DNA of 64,000 nt from Crocodylus rhombifer (lineage: Eukaryota > Chordata > Crocodylia > Crocodylidae). The stretch covers positions 1,167,097 to 1,231,096 of the forward strand of contig JAVSML010024622.1 of NCBI GenBank assembly GCA_038503035.1, given 5' to 3'. The number at the start of each line of letters is the position of its first letter. Positions within the stretch are counted from its first letter, which is position 1. The position numbers and the translations under genes were made by a program. The notes below the pieces were generated by a model. It made no database searches. It had not been told where the DNA came from and saw nothing but the letters and a program-made list of their open reading frames with translations. This document shows positions 12,925 to 24,833 of this stretch, piece by piece.

Positions 12925-14077
12925 TTAAAGCCTAATTCCCTTCTGTTTTCCTGCCTGGGATCCTAGCAGTAGTATCACAAACACAAATTAACTAGGCTCT
13001 ATTGGTCTGTAAGGTGAACATGAATGGAGCCTCAAAGCTTTCATGGTTAATTTCTTCTTTATTATGATTTCTTGTTCATTTTTAGTAAGACAGGTGTCTA
13101 TTTATTCCATACTTTATTCCAATACTTTATTCCATATTAAATCTGTCTCCCCTTTTAAATGATAAATAACTTTACCAGTCTCACTTTTTGAAAGTCAACC
13201 CCCTATACCATTGTGTCATTGAAGATGTAACAAGCTCATTCTGGAAAGTTAACTGACCTTTTTATGTTAGTTCTATTCTGAAGCATAAAATTTACAATGT
13301 TACATGAATAACCTACTTATGTGAGGTGGTGTGCCCCAGCTCATCGCTGGTTAAGAATGAAACCTGAGTTTGGTTAATTTTGAGAATTAAGAGAATAAAT
13401 GAAGAATCCAGTTCTCTCATTTAAAAAATATACATGGGATCCTAACTTAAGAAAATTTTTCTCTTGAATAGTAGAGGAAAAAAAGATTTAATTTTTTGAA
13501 CTTCTGGCAAATTCTTCATTGTAAAATTGTATAAAAAGTAAAGATAATGGTGATCCTGACCTGCAAAGGTTTTGAAAATATAGAATGGGGCTTATGATCT
13601 CCTTTGCCACTTTATGACTTAAAAGGTGGATTTGAAAGGTATGTTTGCATTTAATTTTTTTTGGCTTTGTACCAGAGGAATATCAGGATGTCCAGTCTGG
13701 TTTTGCTGGAGGCTTGTAAGGGAATCTCTGAGGATCATGTACATCTCCTCTTTCCATAGTCTTTTCTATGCTCTTCAGTCAACAGTTTTCCCAGGTCCAA
13801 GGCAGCTAAAGGTACTCCAGCAGAGGCAGTGCATGAATCATGCATTGATAAGCTTATTTTATTACTGTATCCTTAAATATGAAGTTTTTTGTTCTTCAGA
13901 AGGATTTGCATCCATGGAGGGGTCTCAGATGCAGAATTAGACAACAGCAGTTTTTCACATAGTTGGTAACCCCTCTCGGTATCTGATTTCCATCCTCCTT
14001 ATTACTGGAAGCACTTAATGTGATCAGGTGAATAATTCTTTTTCTCTGTACATCAGAGGCATACATTAAGGGCTCAG
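12925..14077 (+). other. RPS6KC1: Intron, no element recognised
   Basis: AT-rich intron between the foldback MITE and a CR1 tail. The open frame at 13626-13940 shows no domain and has no splice support. I see nothing else here. Confidence 0.5.
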
Positions 14078-14357
14078 TGAACAACTGTTCACCAGGGCAC
14101 CCTTCGGGAAAACTGGGAGTAATGGTCACCAACTCCTTGAAGACCGTTTCAGGCGCAAGATTAGGAAAAACCATTTCACAAGTAGGGTGTCCAGACTCTG
14201 GAATAAATTCCCTCCAGAGGTGGTGCAATTGCCTACCCAGGAAATCTTCAAGAGAAGACTGGACGGTCACTTGACTCCAGTTGTCTTTCCTGCTTGGTGC
14301 AGGTGGCTGGACCTGATTTTCTTCCAAGGTCCCTTCCAGCCTAACAATCTATGAAAA
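14078..14357 (+). mobile_element. CR1 LINE 3' end fragment
   Basis: A CR1-type 3' terminus in + orientation. It holds remnants of the C-terminal end of ORF2 (a tract equivalent to FHKQ...VQTLE*IPSRGGA) and the typical closing phrase aaggtcccttccagcctaac followed by aatctatgaaa. The copy is truncated at the 5' side and carries stops, so it is not functional. CR1 elements end in short tandem octamers rather than poly(A), and only a trace of that remains. Confidence 0.75.
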
Positions 14358-14439
14358 ACTCTCTGCCCTTTGTCAAGAGATAGGTATTCTACTTAATCGT
14401 GATTATGGCCAAGAAATAAGCAGAAATATCTTGGGAAGC

Positions 14440-14615
14440 CTGGTCCAGTGTATAGACATCTGTGCTGGCCCTGTTATTGCCTTGCGTATCATTGAACAAG
14501 TGTCTTAACTGCTGTGTAGCTTGCTTTCTTCATATGTAAAATCAGGCTAGTAGCCCTTAGGTAATGCGTTTTGGGATTGAAAGATGAAGCACTTTGTGCA
14601 CTACGATGGATCTGG
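14440..14615 (+). repeat. MIR-like SINE
   Basis: The stretch contains the ordered MIR core words in decayed form: caagtgtcttaactgctgtg, then cttcatatgtaaaatcaggc, then a tail ending gatgaagcactttgtgcact. These correspond to the MIR phrases for 'cttaacctctctgtgcc', 'tcatctgtaaaatgggg' and 'aaagcactttg'. This is an ancient tRNA-derived SINE and is not coding. Confidence 0.65.
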
Positions 14616-14794
14616 GTAGGTGAGATGAGCAGCTGATGAGGGGAATGTTCATTTGGAACCTTGTCCATCAGTCTTCAGAATGAGATTTAACCTTTTTCTT
14701 GTTCTTGAGTATCTGAAACAGGCCCACTAAACAAAAAATAAAATGTCCAAAGCAAATTGAGGGGGATGGCAGTGTCTTCTTGACTGGCACAGGA

Positions 14795-14945
14795 AAATAG
14801 GGTGGAGAGCCAGCAACTTGCAAATCCTAATCCTCACAATTTAATTGATTTAATATGTTCATGGTCAAATTGTTTAACCTCTCTCATCTACATCAAACTA
14901 ATACTTCAGGGCTACTTTGAGGGTTAAACTAGTTAACAGTCCTTT
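14795..14945 (+). repeat. Second MIR-like SINE
   Basis: The words ggtcaaattgtttaacctct, ctcatctacatcaaactaat and actttgagggttaaactagt follow the MIR consensus order (conserved core, 'taaaatggg' position, then 'gaggattaaatgagttaa'). It lies 180 bp after the first MIR-like copy and in the same orientation. Confidence 0.55.
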
Positions 14946-14955
14946 AAAGATATAA

Positions 14956-15375
14956 AATGGGTGTCACAGATCTGGTCCATGGGCTGGATCTGGCATGCAG
15001 AGCTGTTTCATCTGGCCAGTGGGGATCCCCATGGGGCTGGAAATTTGGCAGTGGGATGAGTGGCAGCAGAGTTAGTTGCTGCAGCTCCTGGAGCCATCAT
15101 AATGTAATGATGCCACTATTGGTTCCACTGTCAAGTTTCCAGCCCTGTGGGAAGCCCTGTGGGCTGGATTTGGAGTGCAGCGTTGCGTCATCTAGCCTTT
15201 GAGGCTGCCCATGAGGCCAGAAATTTGGCTGTGGGAGGAGTGGTGGCTGTTGTGGCTCCAGGAGCTGTGGCAATTAAAGCTGTTGTTGCCAAATTTCCAG
15301 TCCTATGGGCAGCCCTGCAAACCAGATGTTGTGGCTCCACACTGGATCCAGCCTGCAGACGAGCCCCGTGTGACT
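14956..15375. repeat. GC-rich repeat with direct and inverted subunits
   Basis: The word ctggaaatttggcagtgg at about 15038 recurs as ccagaaatttggctgtgg near 15217, and in inverted form (ccaaatttccag) near 15289. The flanking 'ggctggat(c/t)tgg(c/a)(a/g)tgcag' also repeats at about 14980 and 15162, with inverted agreement to ggatccagcctgcagac near 15343. This is a foldback-style repeat of unknown family. The open frames on both strands (for example 15188-15487 minus) are shadows of its symmetry. Confidence 0.5.
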
Positions 15376-18300
15376 CCCTGATGTAAGGTATTAAATATAC
15401 TGAACAGTATTGGATAGAAGTGGAAAATGACATATTTCCTTGCAAAGTAAATGAGGGTTTGTTGAAGCTACTGCATGAATAGGGCATGTATTAAGAGGCA
15501 AGTAGAAGTCTGGAAGCTGTTGTTCAAGTTCTTGATGGGTTGAGAATTAAAGGCCTTTGTGAAAAAAAGGAATACTTGAGAGAGAGGTTGTGCTTGGCCA
15601 GAGGTTCTGCTGTTTGGTTGATAGCAGTTTCCCTCTCTCTCTCTTTTTTGTAATTTTCTTGATTTGATGTCTTTGGAGAACAATGCCATTTTTATGATCA
15701 TGCGATGTCCTATACATCTAACTGCAAGTATCTTGTAAACCGTCCGGTGACTTCTGTTCCTCTTTGTGTTTATTACTTGCTTATAAATTGAACTGGATGG
15801 TCCAAATCTTCCATCCTAGTCCATGCTGTCCTTTCTCCTTGAGGAAATTTAACAGGTCATTAACAATTTTTAATTAAGCCAGCTTCAGGGCTCTTTGTGC
15901 AAGGATCTGAAATGCATTTTGATAATACCATGAGATCTTTCCAATCAAGAATATATTTTATCTCTGAGGGTTAGCCCTGGATTAAGTTAATCAGGAAAAG
16001 ATTTAATTTTTTTAAAAATCACGTTAGCGGCTTGTTATTAACAGCTCAACATAGGGAACTCCCTTTCATGGAAATCCGCTCTAATTACTGAACAAGTAAC
16101 TAACTCTGGCTTAGGTAACCAGCATATCACCATCCTGCTGGTTGCTATTTGAAAGAGAGACATCCTGAATGAGAAAGAGATACTTGACTGGGACAGTTGA
16201 TAGTATTCCTCGTATTCCATGTGCTACCTTTTTTGTATCTATTCTGTCGAAATGTTTCTTGCTCTAGTATATATTTTCATCACTTTACCACAGGAAAAGG
16301 AATAGGGTGAAGTAAAGATATCCCAGGTGGCATGCTAACTTTGAGATTCATGCTTTTACTGTATGTTGGAACCTCAAGAAAATTGGAATATTGTTGGGAA
16401 TTTTTATTTTAGTGAATATGTCAAAGCTGAATAGTCCTTAAATATAAAATTTAAAGAACAGTTGCTGGATATCGGTTTAATATCCTATATTAATTGGTTG
16501 AGGGTGGTCTGGTCAGCCCTTCCAACTTCCATTTTATTTTAAGAAATGTTTTATTTCTTTGAAATATACCAAGCTTTTGGAAAATGAGAGAGCAGCCTGT
16601 GCCTGCTTGTGTAGACGGAGGCTTGTATGTGTGGCAAAGTAGCTGTAGAGTTTTTATATTCTGTTTGCAGTAACAGTAAACAGAGCATCTAAAATAACCA
16701 CTTGCACATTGCAACAAACACATCATCATTTGCTTAAAAAGAGTTATAATTACAGTTGACGAAGCATGGACACCATAAAAAATGCATTAGTTTGGCTTGA
16801 CACATTAATTACCTGTTTTTGCAGATGTTTTTATATATTGTTGTATGAACAGTTTACAAAATAATTACAGGAAAGTCATATGGAAAATAAACTAAGTGGG
16901 TGGTTTCTCGCCTTAATATTTTCATTCATGTGGATCTGCGTGAGGCACAGCTGCTCTATAGCAAAGGCAGGGGGAGAGAGAGAGAGATTGCAATGAGGAA
17001 TCTCGAAGGGTTTTTATTTGAAGGTCTCTGTCATCAGCATTACCACACTCTTATATCTTGCTTTAGCAGTGTAGTTTTTAAACATTTAAAATGACATTGG
17101 TGATTTAATCTCCATGATCAGGGGGGAAAAAGCTTTGATCCTGATCAGACGAAACACAAATCTTCTAGTATGTAGGAAAGAACCTAAATGAAAAATCAAT
17201 ATTAGTTTTAAGCAGGATAAGCTTGTATGCGCAGTTGTGAAGATTCATCAAAGGCTTTGACACAGCTAAATATTTCCTGTTTTTATGGTTTAAAAAGTAT
17301 TCTTTCCAAGGTGTAAATAATTGTAGAAAAAGATATATATGGGTTGAAGACATTGTAAGCTGTCCAAATGATCGTAGCTGGGAATATACTGGAAACATTA
17401 GAAAACAAAACATCCCCCCACCCCCCACTTTTATTAAAAAAACATTTTGTCCACTTTATTTTTTTTAAATGTGTATTTTGGATGACTTGAATATCCCTTT
17501 ATTCCTCTAACATACAGATATAACCTCCTTGCATTTCTTTGGCGTTTATGAATATGTATTGCTGTTTAAAAATCTGAAATATAAGGTTTTTTACTAGTAT
17601 CCTCTTAAATTATGTAAGAAATGAGAGACTGGGGTAAATGCAGAAGACTGAATTTGGCTTATTGGATAATTTATCATCACTTGCCATCCTCTAAGTGATT
17701 TGCTCAGGGTTTTTAAATAGCCTTTTTTTTAAAGTAAAATATCTTTAGTATTTGGTGGCTGACTTTTTTTCCCCATTGCAGTATACATGTCTGTAAGGCC
17801 AAAAATGTTAGTATTTAAAAGAGAAATTGTGATGGGATGTAGCTAGTATTTTTTTATAATTGCTCTTGGCCAAACTAATACAATGGAAACAAACCTTTAC
17901 TTCCACAAACTAAGTTATTCTTCTAAGTATACCTTGTATTAAAGTGCTTAGACCTGGAACTGGCAAGGAAGGAATAAGTTCTGGTCTGTCAGTCCTTAGT
18001 GAGATGTGAAACTTTTTTAATAGAAATGTTTGCAAATAAAGTTCTTTCTATTTTGGTTAAAGATCTTAATGAGTGAACATCTCTCCTCTCCTCTCCTAAC
18101 TCTTTTAAGATTTAGTGTCTGATAGCCCCCCGCTCTCTCGTGAGCGCTATCTAAGTGAAGTTAATCTCATATGAAAATGGAGAAAACAGAGACCTGAAAA
18201 GGGACATCCTGTCTCATGTCTAATTACTCAAAAATTACTGAAGCATAGGAAAAATAGCTGAAGAGTGATAACTTTCCACATTAAAAAAATTTAACTGACA

Positions 18301-18734
18301 GTTAGCAATAATTTGACCTTTTTAATGATAGCTCTAAACTCAGTGCATTGCTGAATTGCTAGATGCCATACCAGTTAGTTTCAAGAAAATGTTGGCTGAA
18401 GAGAAAATAATAGGAAGGACAGCTCATTTGTCTTCCATTAAGTGACCAGGTCTTGATGGAAATTCTAGGGACTCCAGTGAAGCAAGCTCTAAAATTTGTA
18501 CAAAGCCAAGTTTCCTGCCTTAGAAAGACTAAATGTATGGCAGAAGTGACAGGGTTGGAACTAAATTCGAAGAAATTAGAAAGTATTCTGTTTTGCAGTT
18601 TTTTTACAGACTATCTGTAATTACAATTTACATTAGATTTTTCGGAAGCCCAAGCTTCCAATAGTGCACACTTTATTTTTCTTTTGTGTGGGACAGACTA
18701 TGTTGACGGTGTGCTCTGGAAATTTTTTTACAAG
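15376..18734 (+). other. RPS6KC1: Intron, no element recognised
   Basis: AT-rich intron with a short (ctcct)n run near 18083-18098. I find no exon or transposon end with support. Confidence 0.5.
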
Positions 18735-18779
18735 GCTCCTCTGAAGGAGATGCTGATATGAAAGATGTTGAAGCTGCAG
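18735..18779 (+). CDS. RPS6KC1: Candidate 45-nt cassette exon inside the MIT domain
   Basis: This segment is bounded by aatttttttacaag and gtaatg. It starts with two bases and ends with one, exactly the phase needed to sit between the exons at 4197-4559 and 20997-21118. Inserted, it would add 15 codons, giving GSSEGDADMKDVEAAG, rich in Asp and Glu. It would fall in the loop between MIT helices 2 and 3, where an insertion could be tolerated. I know of no such residues in the mammalian protein. A chance exon-like segment is possible, since the acceptor tract is short. Confidence 0.35.
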
Positions 18780-20996
18780 GTAATGGCTAGGTATGGTGTT
18801 TTCTTTTACAGGTCCACTCTTTATCTTCTGGTGCTTGCAAAAGGACTTGAATTTTCATCATCTTATCGTTGACTCCTTTTGGGGGGCTCCGTCTTGTCAT
18901 TGATTGCCTGATTAATTTTTTTCCTCTCCATCTAATAGCTTATAAATGCTTACTGTATTTTTGACATAGCAGTTGTACTAGGCTTGTTGTCCTGCTGTAT
19001 TGCTTGGAGTAGAGGTGAGTAGCTTGCAGTCCTTAGCCTAATGGAGGGTGCCTTCATCCAGGAGCAAGGAGACTATGATTTAGAATCTCGTTACTGAGCA
19101 TCCCATTATCAGGAGACGCGCGCGCTTCCTGCTCTCCCCCCCAAGTCACTTCTATTATAGCTTGTGATAGAACCTCTAATAGCATAGACTTAACTCTCCT
19201 CTTTCTAGCCACTGTTGCCTCTCAAGATGTCTGTGAGCCATTACGTGGAAGAGAGGGAATACTTCAGAAGGCCAAAGTGACTTGAGCTAGAAAATAGAAA
19301 CTTAACGTGTGAAATGGGCCTTATTGAACTCGCTGTTCCAGGAGTTCTGGTGGAAAAATTGCTTTGCGTTAGGGGTATGGTTCATTGGAAAAGATTCACA
19401 ACAGTTCATTTTACAGTTTTCTTATGGCTAAGGTATACACCTAGTGAAGGCTGTTCTTTTTGTGGTTGGTTTGGTGGCACAGTAGAAAGGTGCCTTTGAG
19501 CCCAAGTCTCAGTCACTGTGTATCTCCATAAGGAGTATAGTGAATGAGCCAGAGGATTGCTTTTGGTATGGGCAATTATTCACTATTTGTGAGGCAAGTC
19601 TTCTTCCATGGACTTCCTAAAGAGGCACAGAAGATGTAGAATTATAATTATTATTATTCTATAACTGTTAGGGAATAAGAATGAATATATATACATACAA
19701 TTAGTATTTGGTCCACCTACTTAATTTTTAGCTTTTTCCTTTTTTACCATTTTTCTTTTCTGGTTTTCCAGCCTGTAAACAGTCTTAGAAGACAGCCAAA
19801 AGACCCCCCAAACCAACCCTCCCTCCCCCAAAACAACCCCAAAACAACCCTTTATTTTACTAGCATTTATTAGGCGTGAAGATTTGATTACTTGTCAGAG
19901 CTCAGGCTTATGAACAGTGCTGGATTGCCAGCACTGTGGCCTGTGGTCCTCTGTTTAGTCACAAGACCGACACACAGCATAAACAGTAGCTGTGCAAGCC
20001 TTTTATTGCCTCAATTATATGATTCAACCCTGATCTGAGAAGTCTATCTCCTGGGCTGAAAGGGCAATTCATTATGAAATCTTGGCCCTTGGTCTGACTT
20101 CTGAGACTGTCATTTGTGGTGATGGCTATATTTTTATTTAGCACAGTGTTCTGAACTCTATACTGTAGGAACCAGACTGACAATCATTTTGTCTTCATGT
20201 AGGCTTAGCAAATGACTCTTGGTCACAACCAAATAGGTCTGAATTCAGATTAGTGATGTAGGGCCTGCTAATTATCTACTGCTTGTCACCCTAGCATGCG
20301 AATGTCTGAACAGAAAAGCAAAATCTCATATCAAGTCTTTGAGTTATCCTGGCCTTATTTTAGGATGTGTGTGTAGGCAATAACATACATGAGATACATG
20401 CACACATTGACCACGTTTGGAAAGATAAATCTTACGACCAAGTGCTTTCAACCAGGTAAAGTATTTCGAAATACTTGTTTTTTCACGTACTACTTCTATT
20501 TTGAAGTACTTACTTCTAAGTTGAAAAGGAAGGTTGTAAACAACAGCAAAAAGCTGCAAATGAGAACTCTCCCTTTCACTTGTTGTATGGTGGCTAATCG
20601 AAGCATCTTTGACCAGTCTTTCTTTGACGTGTAAATTAGGTTGATAGAAATAAGCAAGGTTTTGCCACCACCTTTTTTAATTAGCAATCATTTATACCAA
20701 ATCTTTGTCACTTTGATTTTCATGGGTACAAAGTCCATTTCAGTTCGCTTCATTTCTTGCTTTGGTTTCCATAGGAATTAATACCAGATTGGGAAACTAA
20801 GGTAAGAGATTTTAAGTATTTGAGTATGTAACAAGGCTTAAGTGGAATCTTTGCCTAAATCTCAGAACATAAAACCTAAAAGGAAGCATGTTGTTGGCTT
20901 GCCTGAATCCAAAGTACCCAAGATGCAGGCAACCCTTTATCCCAAATATTTGTACACCTTTATTAAAGAGTGACAGCCTTCTATTTTTCAATCTAG
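18780..20996 (+). other. RPS6KC1: Intron, mostly unique
   Basis: No gene is seen. There is a purine/pyrimidine-biased C-rich stretch near 19800-19850 and a short CG-alternating run near 19115. Confidence 0.5.
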
Positions 20997-21118
20997 GTGA
21001 ATCAAGCCCAACACGTCGAGAAGCAGTGAAGAGGAAGACCGCAGAATATCTAATGCGTGCTGAAAAAATTTCCACCCTCTACCAAAAATCTTCAACTGAA
21101 GATGGATCCCTTTCTGTG
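20997..21118 (+). CDS. RPS6KC1: RPS6KC1 exon: second part of MIT domain
   Basis: This exon starts after atctag and completes the split Gly codon left by the exon ending at 4559. It encodes ESSPTRREAVKRKTAEYLMR and onward to AEKIST, the third MIT helix, which carries the typical Arg/Lys-rich start and the AEYLMRAE core. The last ten residues are a variable linker ending SLSV. The donor is TCTGTG/gtaggc and the exon ends in phase 0, matching the phase-0 start of the next exon at 42750. The MIT domain is therefore split by a 16.4-kb intron, and a 45-nt exon-like segment at 18735-18779 lies in that intron. The exact 3' end is slightly uncertain because the linker is not conserved. Confidence 0.94.
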
Positions 21119-22493
21119 GTAGGCTTTGATTTAATTTATGTGAAACTATCTCTGCAAGACTGAATTTCTTAAAATAGGGTATAATTCTCATCAACTTCAA
21201 ATAGTTTGGCCTCACTTGTGATGTTATAGTTTTAAAAGAAGAGTGGCTGTTCTTTGCAGCCTCTTGGTGATTCATTTTATGTTTTGTAATTTGCACAGTG
21301 TACTTGGCTTGTAAAAAGTGAGAGTGGGATTTTCATAGTCTTTCATCATTTGCTATACTTAGTGGCTGTAAATGATATTTTAACAATATTAAAATATTTA
21401 GAAAACTACAAAATATTGAGTTAAAAAATCCTGTCCCCATCAGCAGATTATTACCTGATGATCCTGTGAGTGCAGGGGCTATTGGCTTCATCAGCTCACT
21501 ATAAAGTAATGTGTCTGAAATGAGTCGGACTGTTTCCTTCCACATGTCTCATGATTATGCTTGGGTATTCAATGTTCTAACTTTATTACATTCCTTTCTG
21601 AGGGGTCGTGTACGTACTTTCACTTCTTTAACCATATTATACTTGAGCAAAAAAAAAAAAAAATCATGTTTCAAGACACCTTAAAGGAATTTTTGTGTTG
21701 CCTTTCCAGTCAGTTCCTTTGGTACTTACCTGGTTAGATGTTTGCTGCCAGCAGACTAAACTGAGAGATTGTCAATGACTGACGGCTCTCATGTTCGAAA
21801 CATAAAAGTTCTAAACATCTTGTCTGTCTATATTTGTATCAAGTAAGGATAAAAAAAGGCGGAAGACTTTCATCTTATTTTTGCACAGTCCTAAGAGTGG
21901 TTTAAGGAGACATTGCTATTTAAAAAAGCAAAGCCATATAAATAAGGTAAAATTATGCTACTTAGTTTAAAGTAAATTAAAAAAAAATCAAATAATTAGT
22001 TTGATGGCAAACTCTTTCTACGGTACAAGTCCACACTTAAAACATTTTTGTTTATCTTATTCATCTTATTTCTTTTAAATATTTTTCATTTTAAGTGAAA
22101 AAAACACAACTTGTAAGTACCAAAATTGTTGTGTAAAAGTGGTAGAAATGGATCTGGGGGTCAGTATAGTTGAGGTCCTGGAACATATCCCTATTTGTTA
22201 CATTGTAAAGTGGGTTCCCTTTATGCAAATTCAAGTTATGCACTGTTTTCCAGGAATGCATGTACAGCATAAAGTGATGAAACCTGTACTCATTTTATTC
22301 CAAACCACACTTTTACATATCAGAAAATGTGTGTGGGGGTGGGGGGTGGAAGGGGAGTAATTTCTCTGAAACAGAATAGCTTAATTATTATTGTCCTTGT
22401 TCTGCAGTCACCAAGGAATGTGCTCATGGTACTGAACCGCATATCCTTAGGTATCATTTTGTGTGCCAGCAGCAGTTTTACCTGGTGTATCAG
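21119..22493 (+). other. RPS6KC1: Intron start after MIT exon 2
   Basis: AT-rich with a poly(A) run near 21650-21663. No gene is seen. The mobile-element island begins at its right edge. Confidence 0.5.
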
Positions 22494-23387
22494 CGTCTCA
22501 GGGCACTAAGGTGCCTGCTCCTTTAAGGGCAGAAATTGCCTAGGGAGAGGGCCTTAGCAGTCAGGCAGGAACCTCACAGGAGCAGGTTACTGTGGCAGCA
22601 GGCTAATGAGAGGTGGTCAGCTGACGAGAAGAGGCAGGGTCCTGGGCACATATAAACCCCAGGGCTGGGACTAGAGTGTCTGTTCTCTGTCAGCAGCCAA
22701 GGGGGAAGGAGCTTTTATAGAGGAAGGTAACTGGAGCTCCAGAAGCTCACAAGGGACCCTGGCCTACAAGGCACTTAGTGTGGGGGGGAAGTTTGACTCT
22801 TTTAAAGGGACAGAGTACATCCTGAACTGCTTGTGTTATATTATAGTCTAGGGACTCTTATTTTGGTTGCTGTTTATAAATTGGTGGATCGGGCTGAGGC
22901 TATCTGGGAAGGAGGAGGCCTCAATGGGGGCCCACTACAGCGTGGAGATCCCAGCACCAGTGTAGGTGCAGTGACAAAGGGGGCAGAGAGCCCAGCACCA
23001 GTGTGGGTCCTGATAGAGACAAGGCTGTAGAGAGCCTGGTGATGAGCTAGAGCAAGGCCCCAGACAGGCAACATTTAAATACCATCTGCAAAGCCTGGGG
23101 CATGGTAAAGGGGTGGCTTTGGAGCCATGCATCTAGCCCGTAAGGCTGAGGGTATTCCATGAGGCAACCATTTTGAGTAAGACCCAAAAGGGGTCCAGAA
23201 ACCCACAGGGTTCATTGGGGTCCATCAGGACCATGTCTAAACACAAACTCAATGGCAGCCTCCCTATTTATTGTAATTACCAACAAAACATAGCAGGCAA
23301 AGAAAAGGGTGCCCATTGGGCAAGATTGGCATGGTCATGGAGCCCTAGGGTCATCATGGCCATCCCTGGGGACCCCGTCCTGTGACA
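22494..23387 (+). mobile_element. Solo LTR with 5-bp target duplication
   Basis: An 894-bp segment is flanked by ATCAG on both sides (22489-22493 and 23388-23392). It ends ...TGTGACA and begins CGTCTCAGGG, so the short inverted ends read (T/C)GTC...GACA, with the first base probably a decayed T. A core promoter-like cacatataaacccc stands at about 22648-22661, consistent with an LTR promoter in + orientation. No internal retroviral or Gypsy region is attached, so this is a solo LTR left by recombination. The family (ERV or Gypsy) cannot be told from the LTR. Confidence 0.6.
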
Positions 23388-23392
23388 ATCAG

Positions 23393-23757
23393 TGATAAGG
23401 GAAAGAAAGGCATTTAGGAATGTCTGAAAGCTAAAAAGGAGGTGTACACCTGATAGAAGGGAGGGGCCATAACCAAAGACTATTATACCTCCATTGCTCA
23501 AGACAGTAGAGGGGCTGTTAGGAAGGCTAAAGTGGAGATAGAACTAGGATTAGTAACCAGGATCAAAGATAACAAGAAGTCCTTTTTTAAATACATAGGG
23601 AGTAAAAAGGTGCTCGCTCCTACCCTTGGGGTCTTCAAAAGGAAGCTAGATAATCACCTAGCCAGGGTCATTTGACCCCAGCATTCTTTCCTGCCCATGG
23701 CAGGGGGTCGGATCTGCTTAGGTCCCTTCCAACCCTACCAACTATGAAAATATGAAA
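23393..23757 (+). mobile_element. CR1 LINE copy with large internal deletion
   Basis: The first 230 bp correspond to the region before the CR1 reverse transcriptase (a tract equivalent to RGAVRKAKVEIELGLVTRIK with DNKKSFFKYI). At about 23625 it jumps straight to the CR1 3' end (tcttcaaaaggaagctagat and on to aggtcccttccaaccctac). The reverse transcriptase is missing. It is + strand and broken. Confidence 0.75.
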
Positions 23758-23764
23758 CATCTTG

Positions 23765-24833
23765 TGAACATCTGCAAGTTAGAATCATATAACCCAAAGG
23801 GAGGTAATCCCAACACAGATCAAAGGGAGCAGGAGGGCGCAAAAGCCCCCGTGGCTCACCAGAAGCATCCGAGAATGTCTCCTAGTTAAAAGGGAGGCAT
23901 ACACCCAATTGAAGGGAGGGGTCATCAACAGGGAGGATTATACTGCGGTTACTCGGGGATGCAGGGGGGCAGTCAGGAAGGCCAAGGCAGAGATGGAACT
24001 GGGACTAGCTTCCCAGATCAAGGACAACAAGAAGTCCTTTTTCAAATACATGGGGGGCAAAAAGAAGGTACTGGGTAATGTGGGGCCCCTGCAAGACACA
24101 CTAGGAAATTTGGTCGTCACACCAGATGACAAAGCTAACCTAATTAATGACTTCTTTGCCTCCATTTTCCTGAGCAGGGACTGGATCAGCCCCCCAGACT
24201 CCCCTCAGGCCCCAGGTGAGGTGCACCTAGGCCAAGTGTCAGGGAACTTCTGGTGGGACTGGATGTATTTAAATCAGCTGGTCCGGATGATCTCCACCCC
24301 AGAGTGCTGAGGGAATTAGCTGAGGTCATTGTGGGAACCCTGGCATGGCTTTACGAGCACTCGTGGTGCTCTGGTGTGGTGGAAGAGGGCCAACGTGGTT
24401 CCCATCTTCAAAAAAGGGAGGAAGGAGTACCCGGGAAACTATAGGCCAGTTAGTCTTACCTCAATCCTGGGTAAGGTTTTTGAGAGAATTATTCTGGCAC
24501 ATGTCCACGAGGGGCCAGCAGGGGATGTTATCCTTAGGGGCAACCAACACGGGTTCATTAGAGGCAGGTCCTGTCAGACCAACCTGGTGGCCTTCTATGA
24601 CCAGGTCACCAAATCCTTAGACGCAGGGGTAGCAGTGGACATAGTCTTTCTGGACTTTAGGAAGGCCTTCGACACTGTCTCTCACCCCGTTCTCATTAAA
24701 AAACTGGGGGACTGTGGTGTCAACACCTACACAGTCAAATGGGTCACCAGCTGGCTGGAGGACCGCACCCAGAGAGTGGTGGTGGACAGGTCATTTTCGA
24801 CCAGGAGGAACATTTTACTATTGTAGTCTATTA
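23765..24833 (+). pseudogene. CR1 LINE ORF2 fragment (reverse transcriptase N-terminal half)
   Basis: CR1-clade ORF2 remnant in two open pieces. 23909-24310 is the pre-RT linker (KAKAEMELGLASQIKDNKKS, FFKYMGGKKKV). 24329-24826 is the RT N-terminal half with the fingers motif NYRPVSLTS, the GFIRGRSCQTNLVAF segment and the conserved AFDTVSHPVL motif. A frameshift separates the pieces near 24310. The copy stops abruptly after the WLEDRTQRVVV segment, before the FADD-type catalytic motif, so it lacks the active-site aspartates and the 3' end. Confidence 0.85.
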
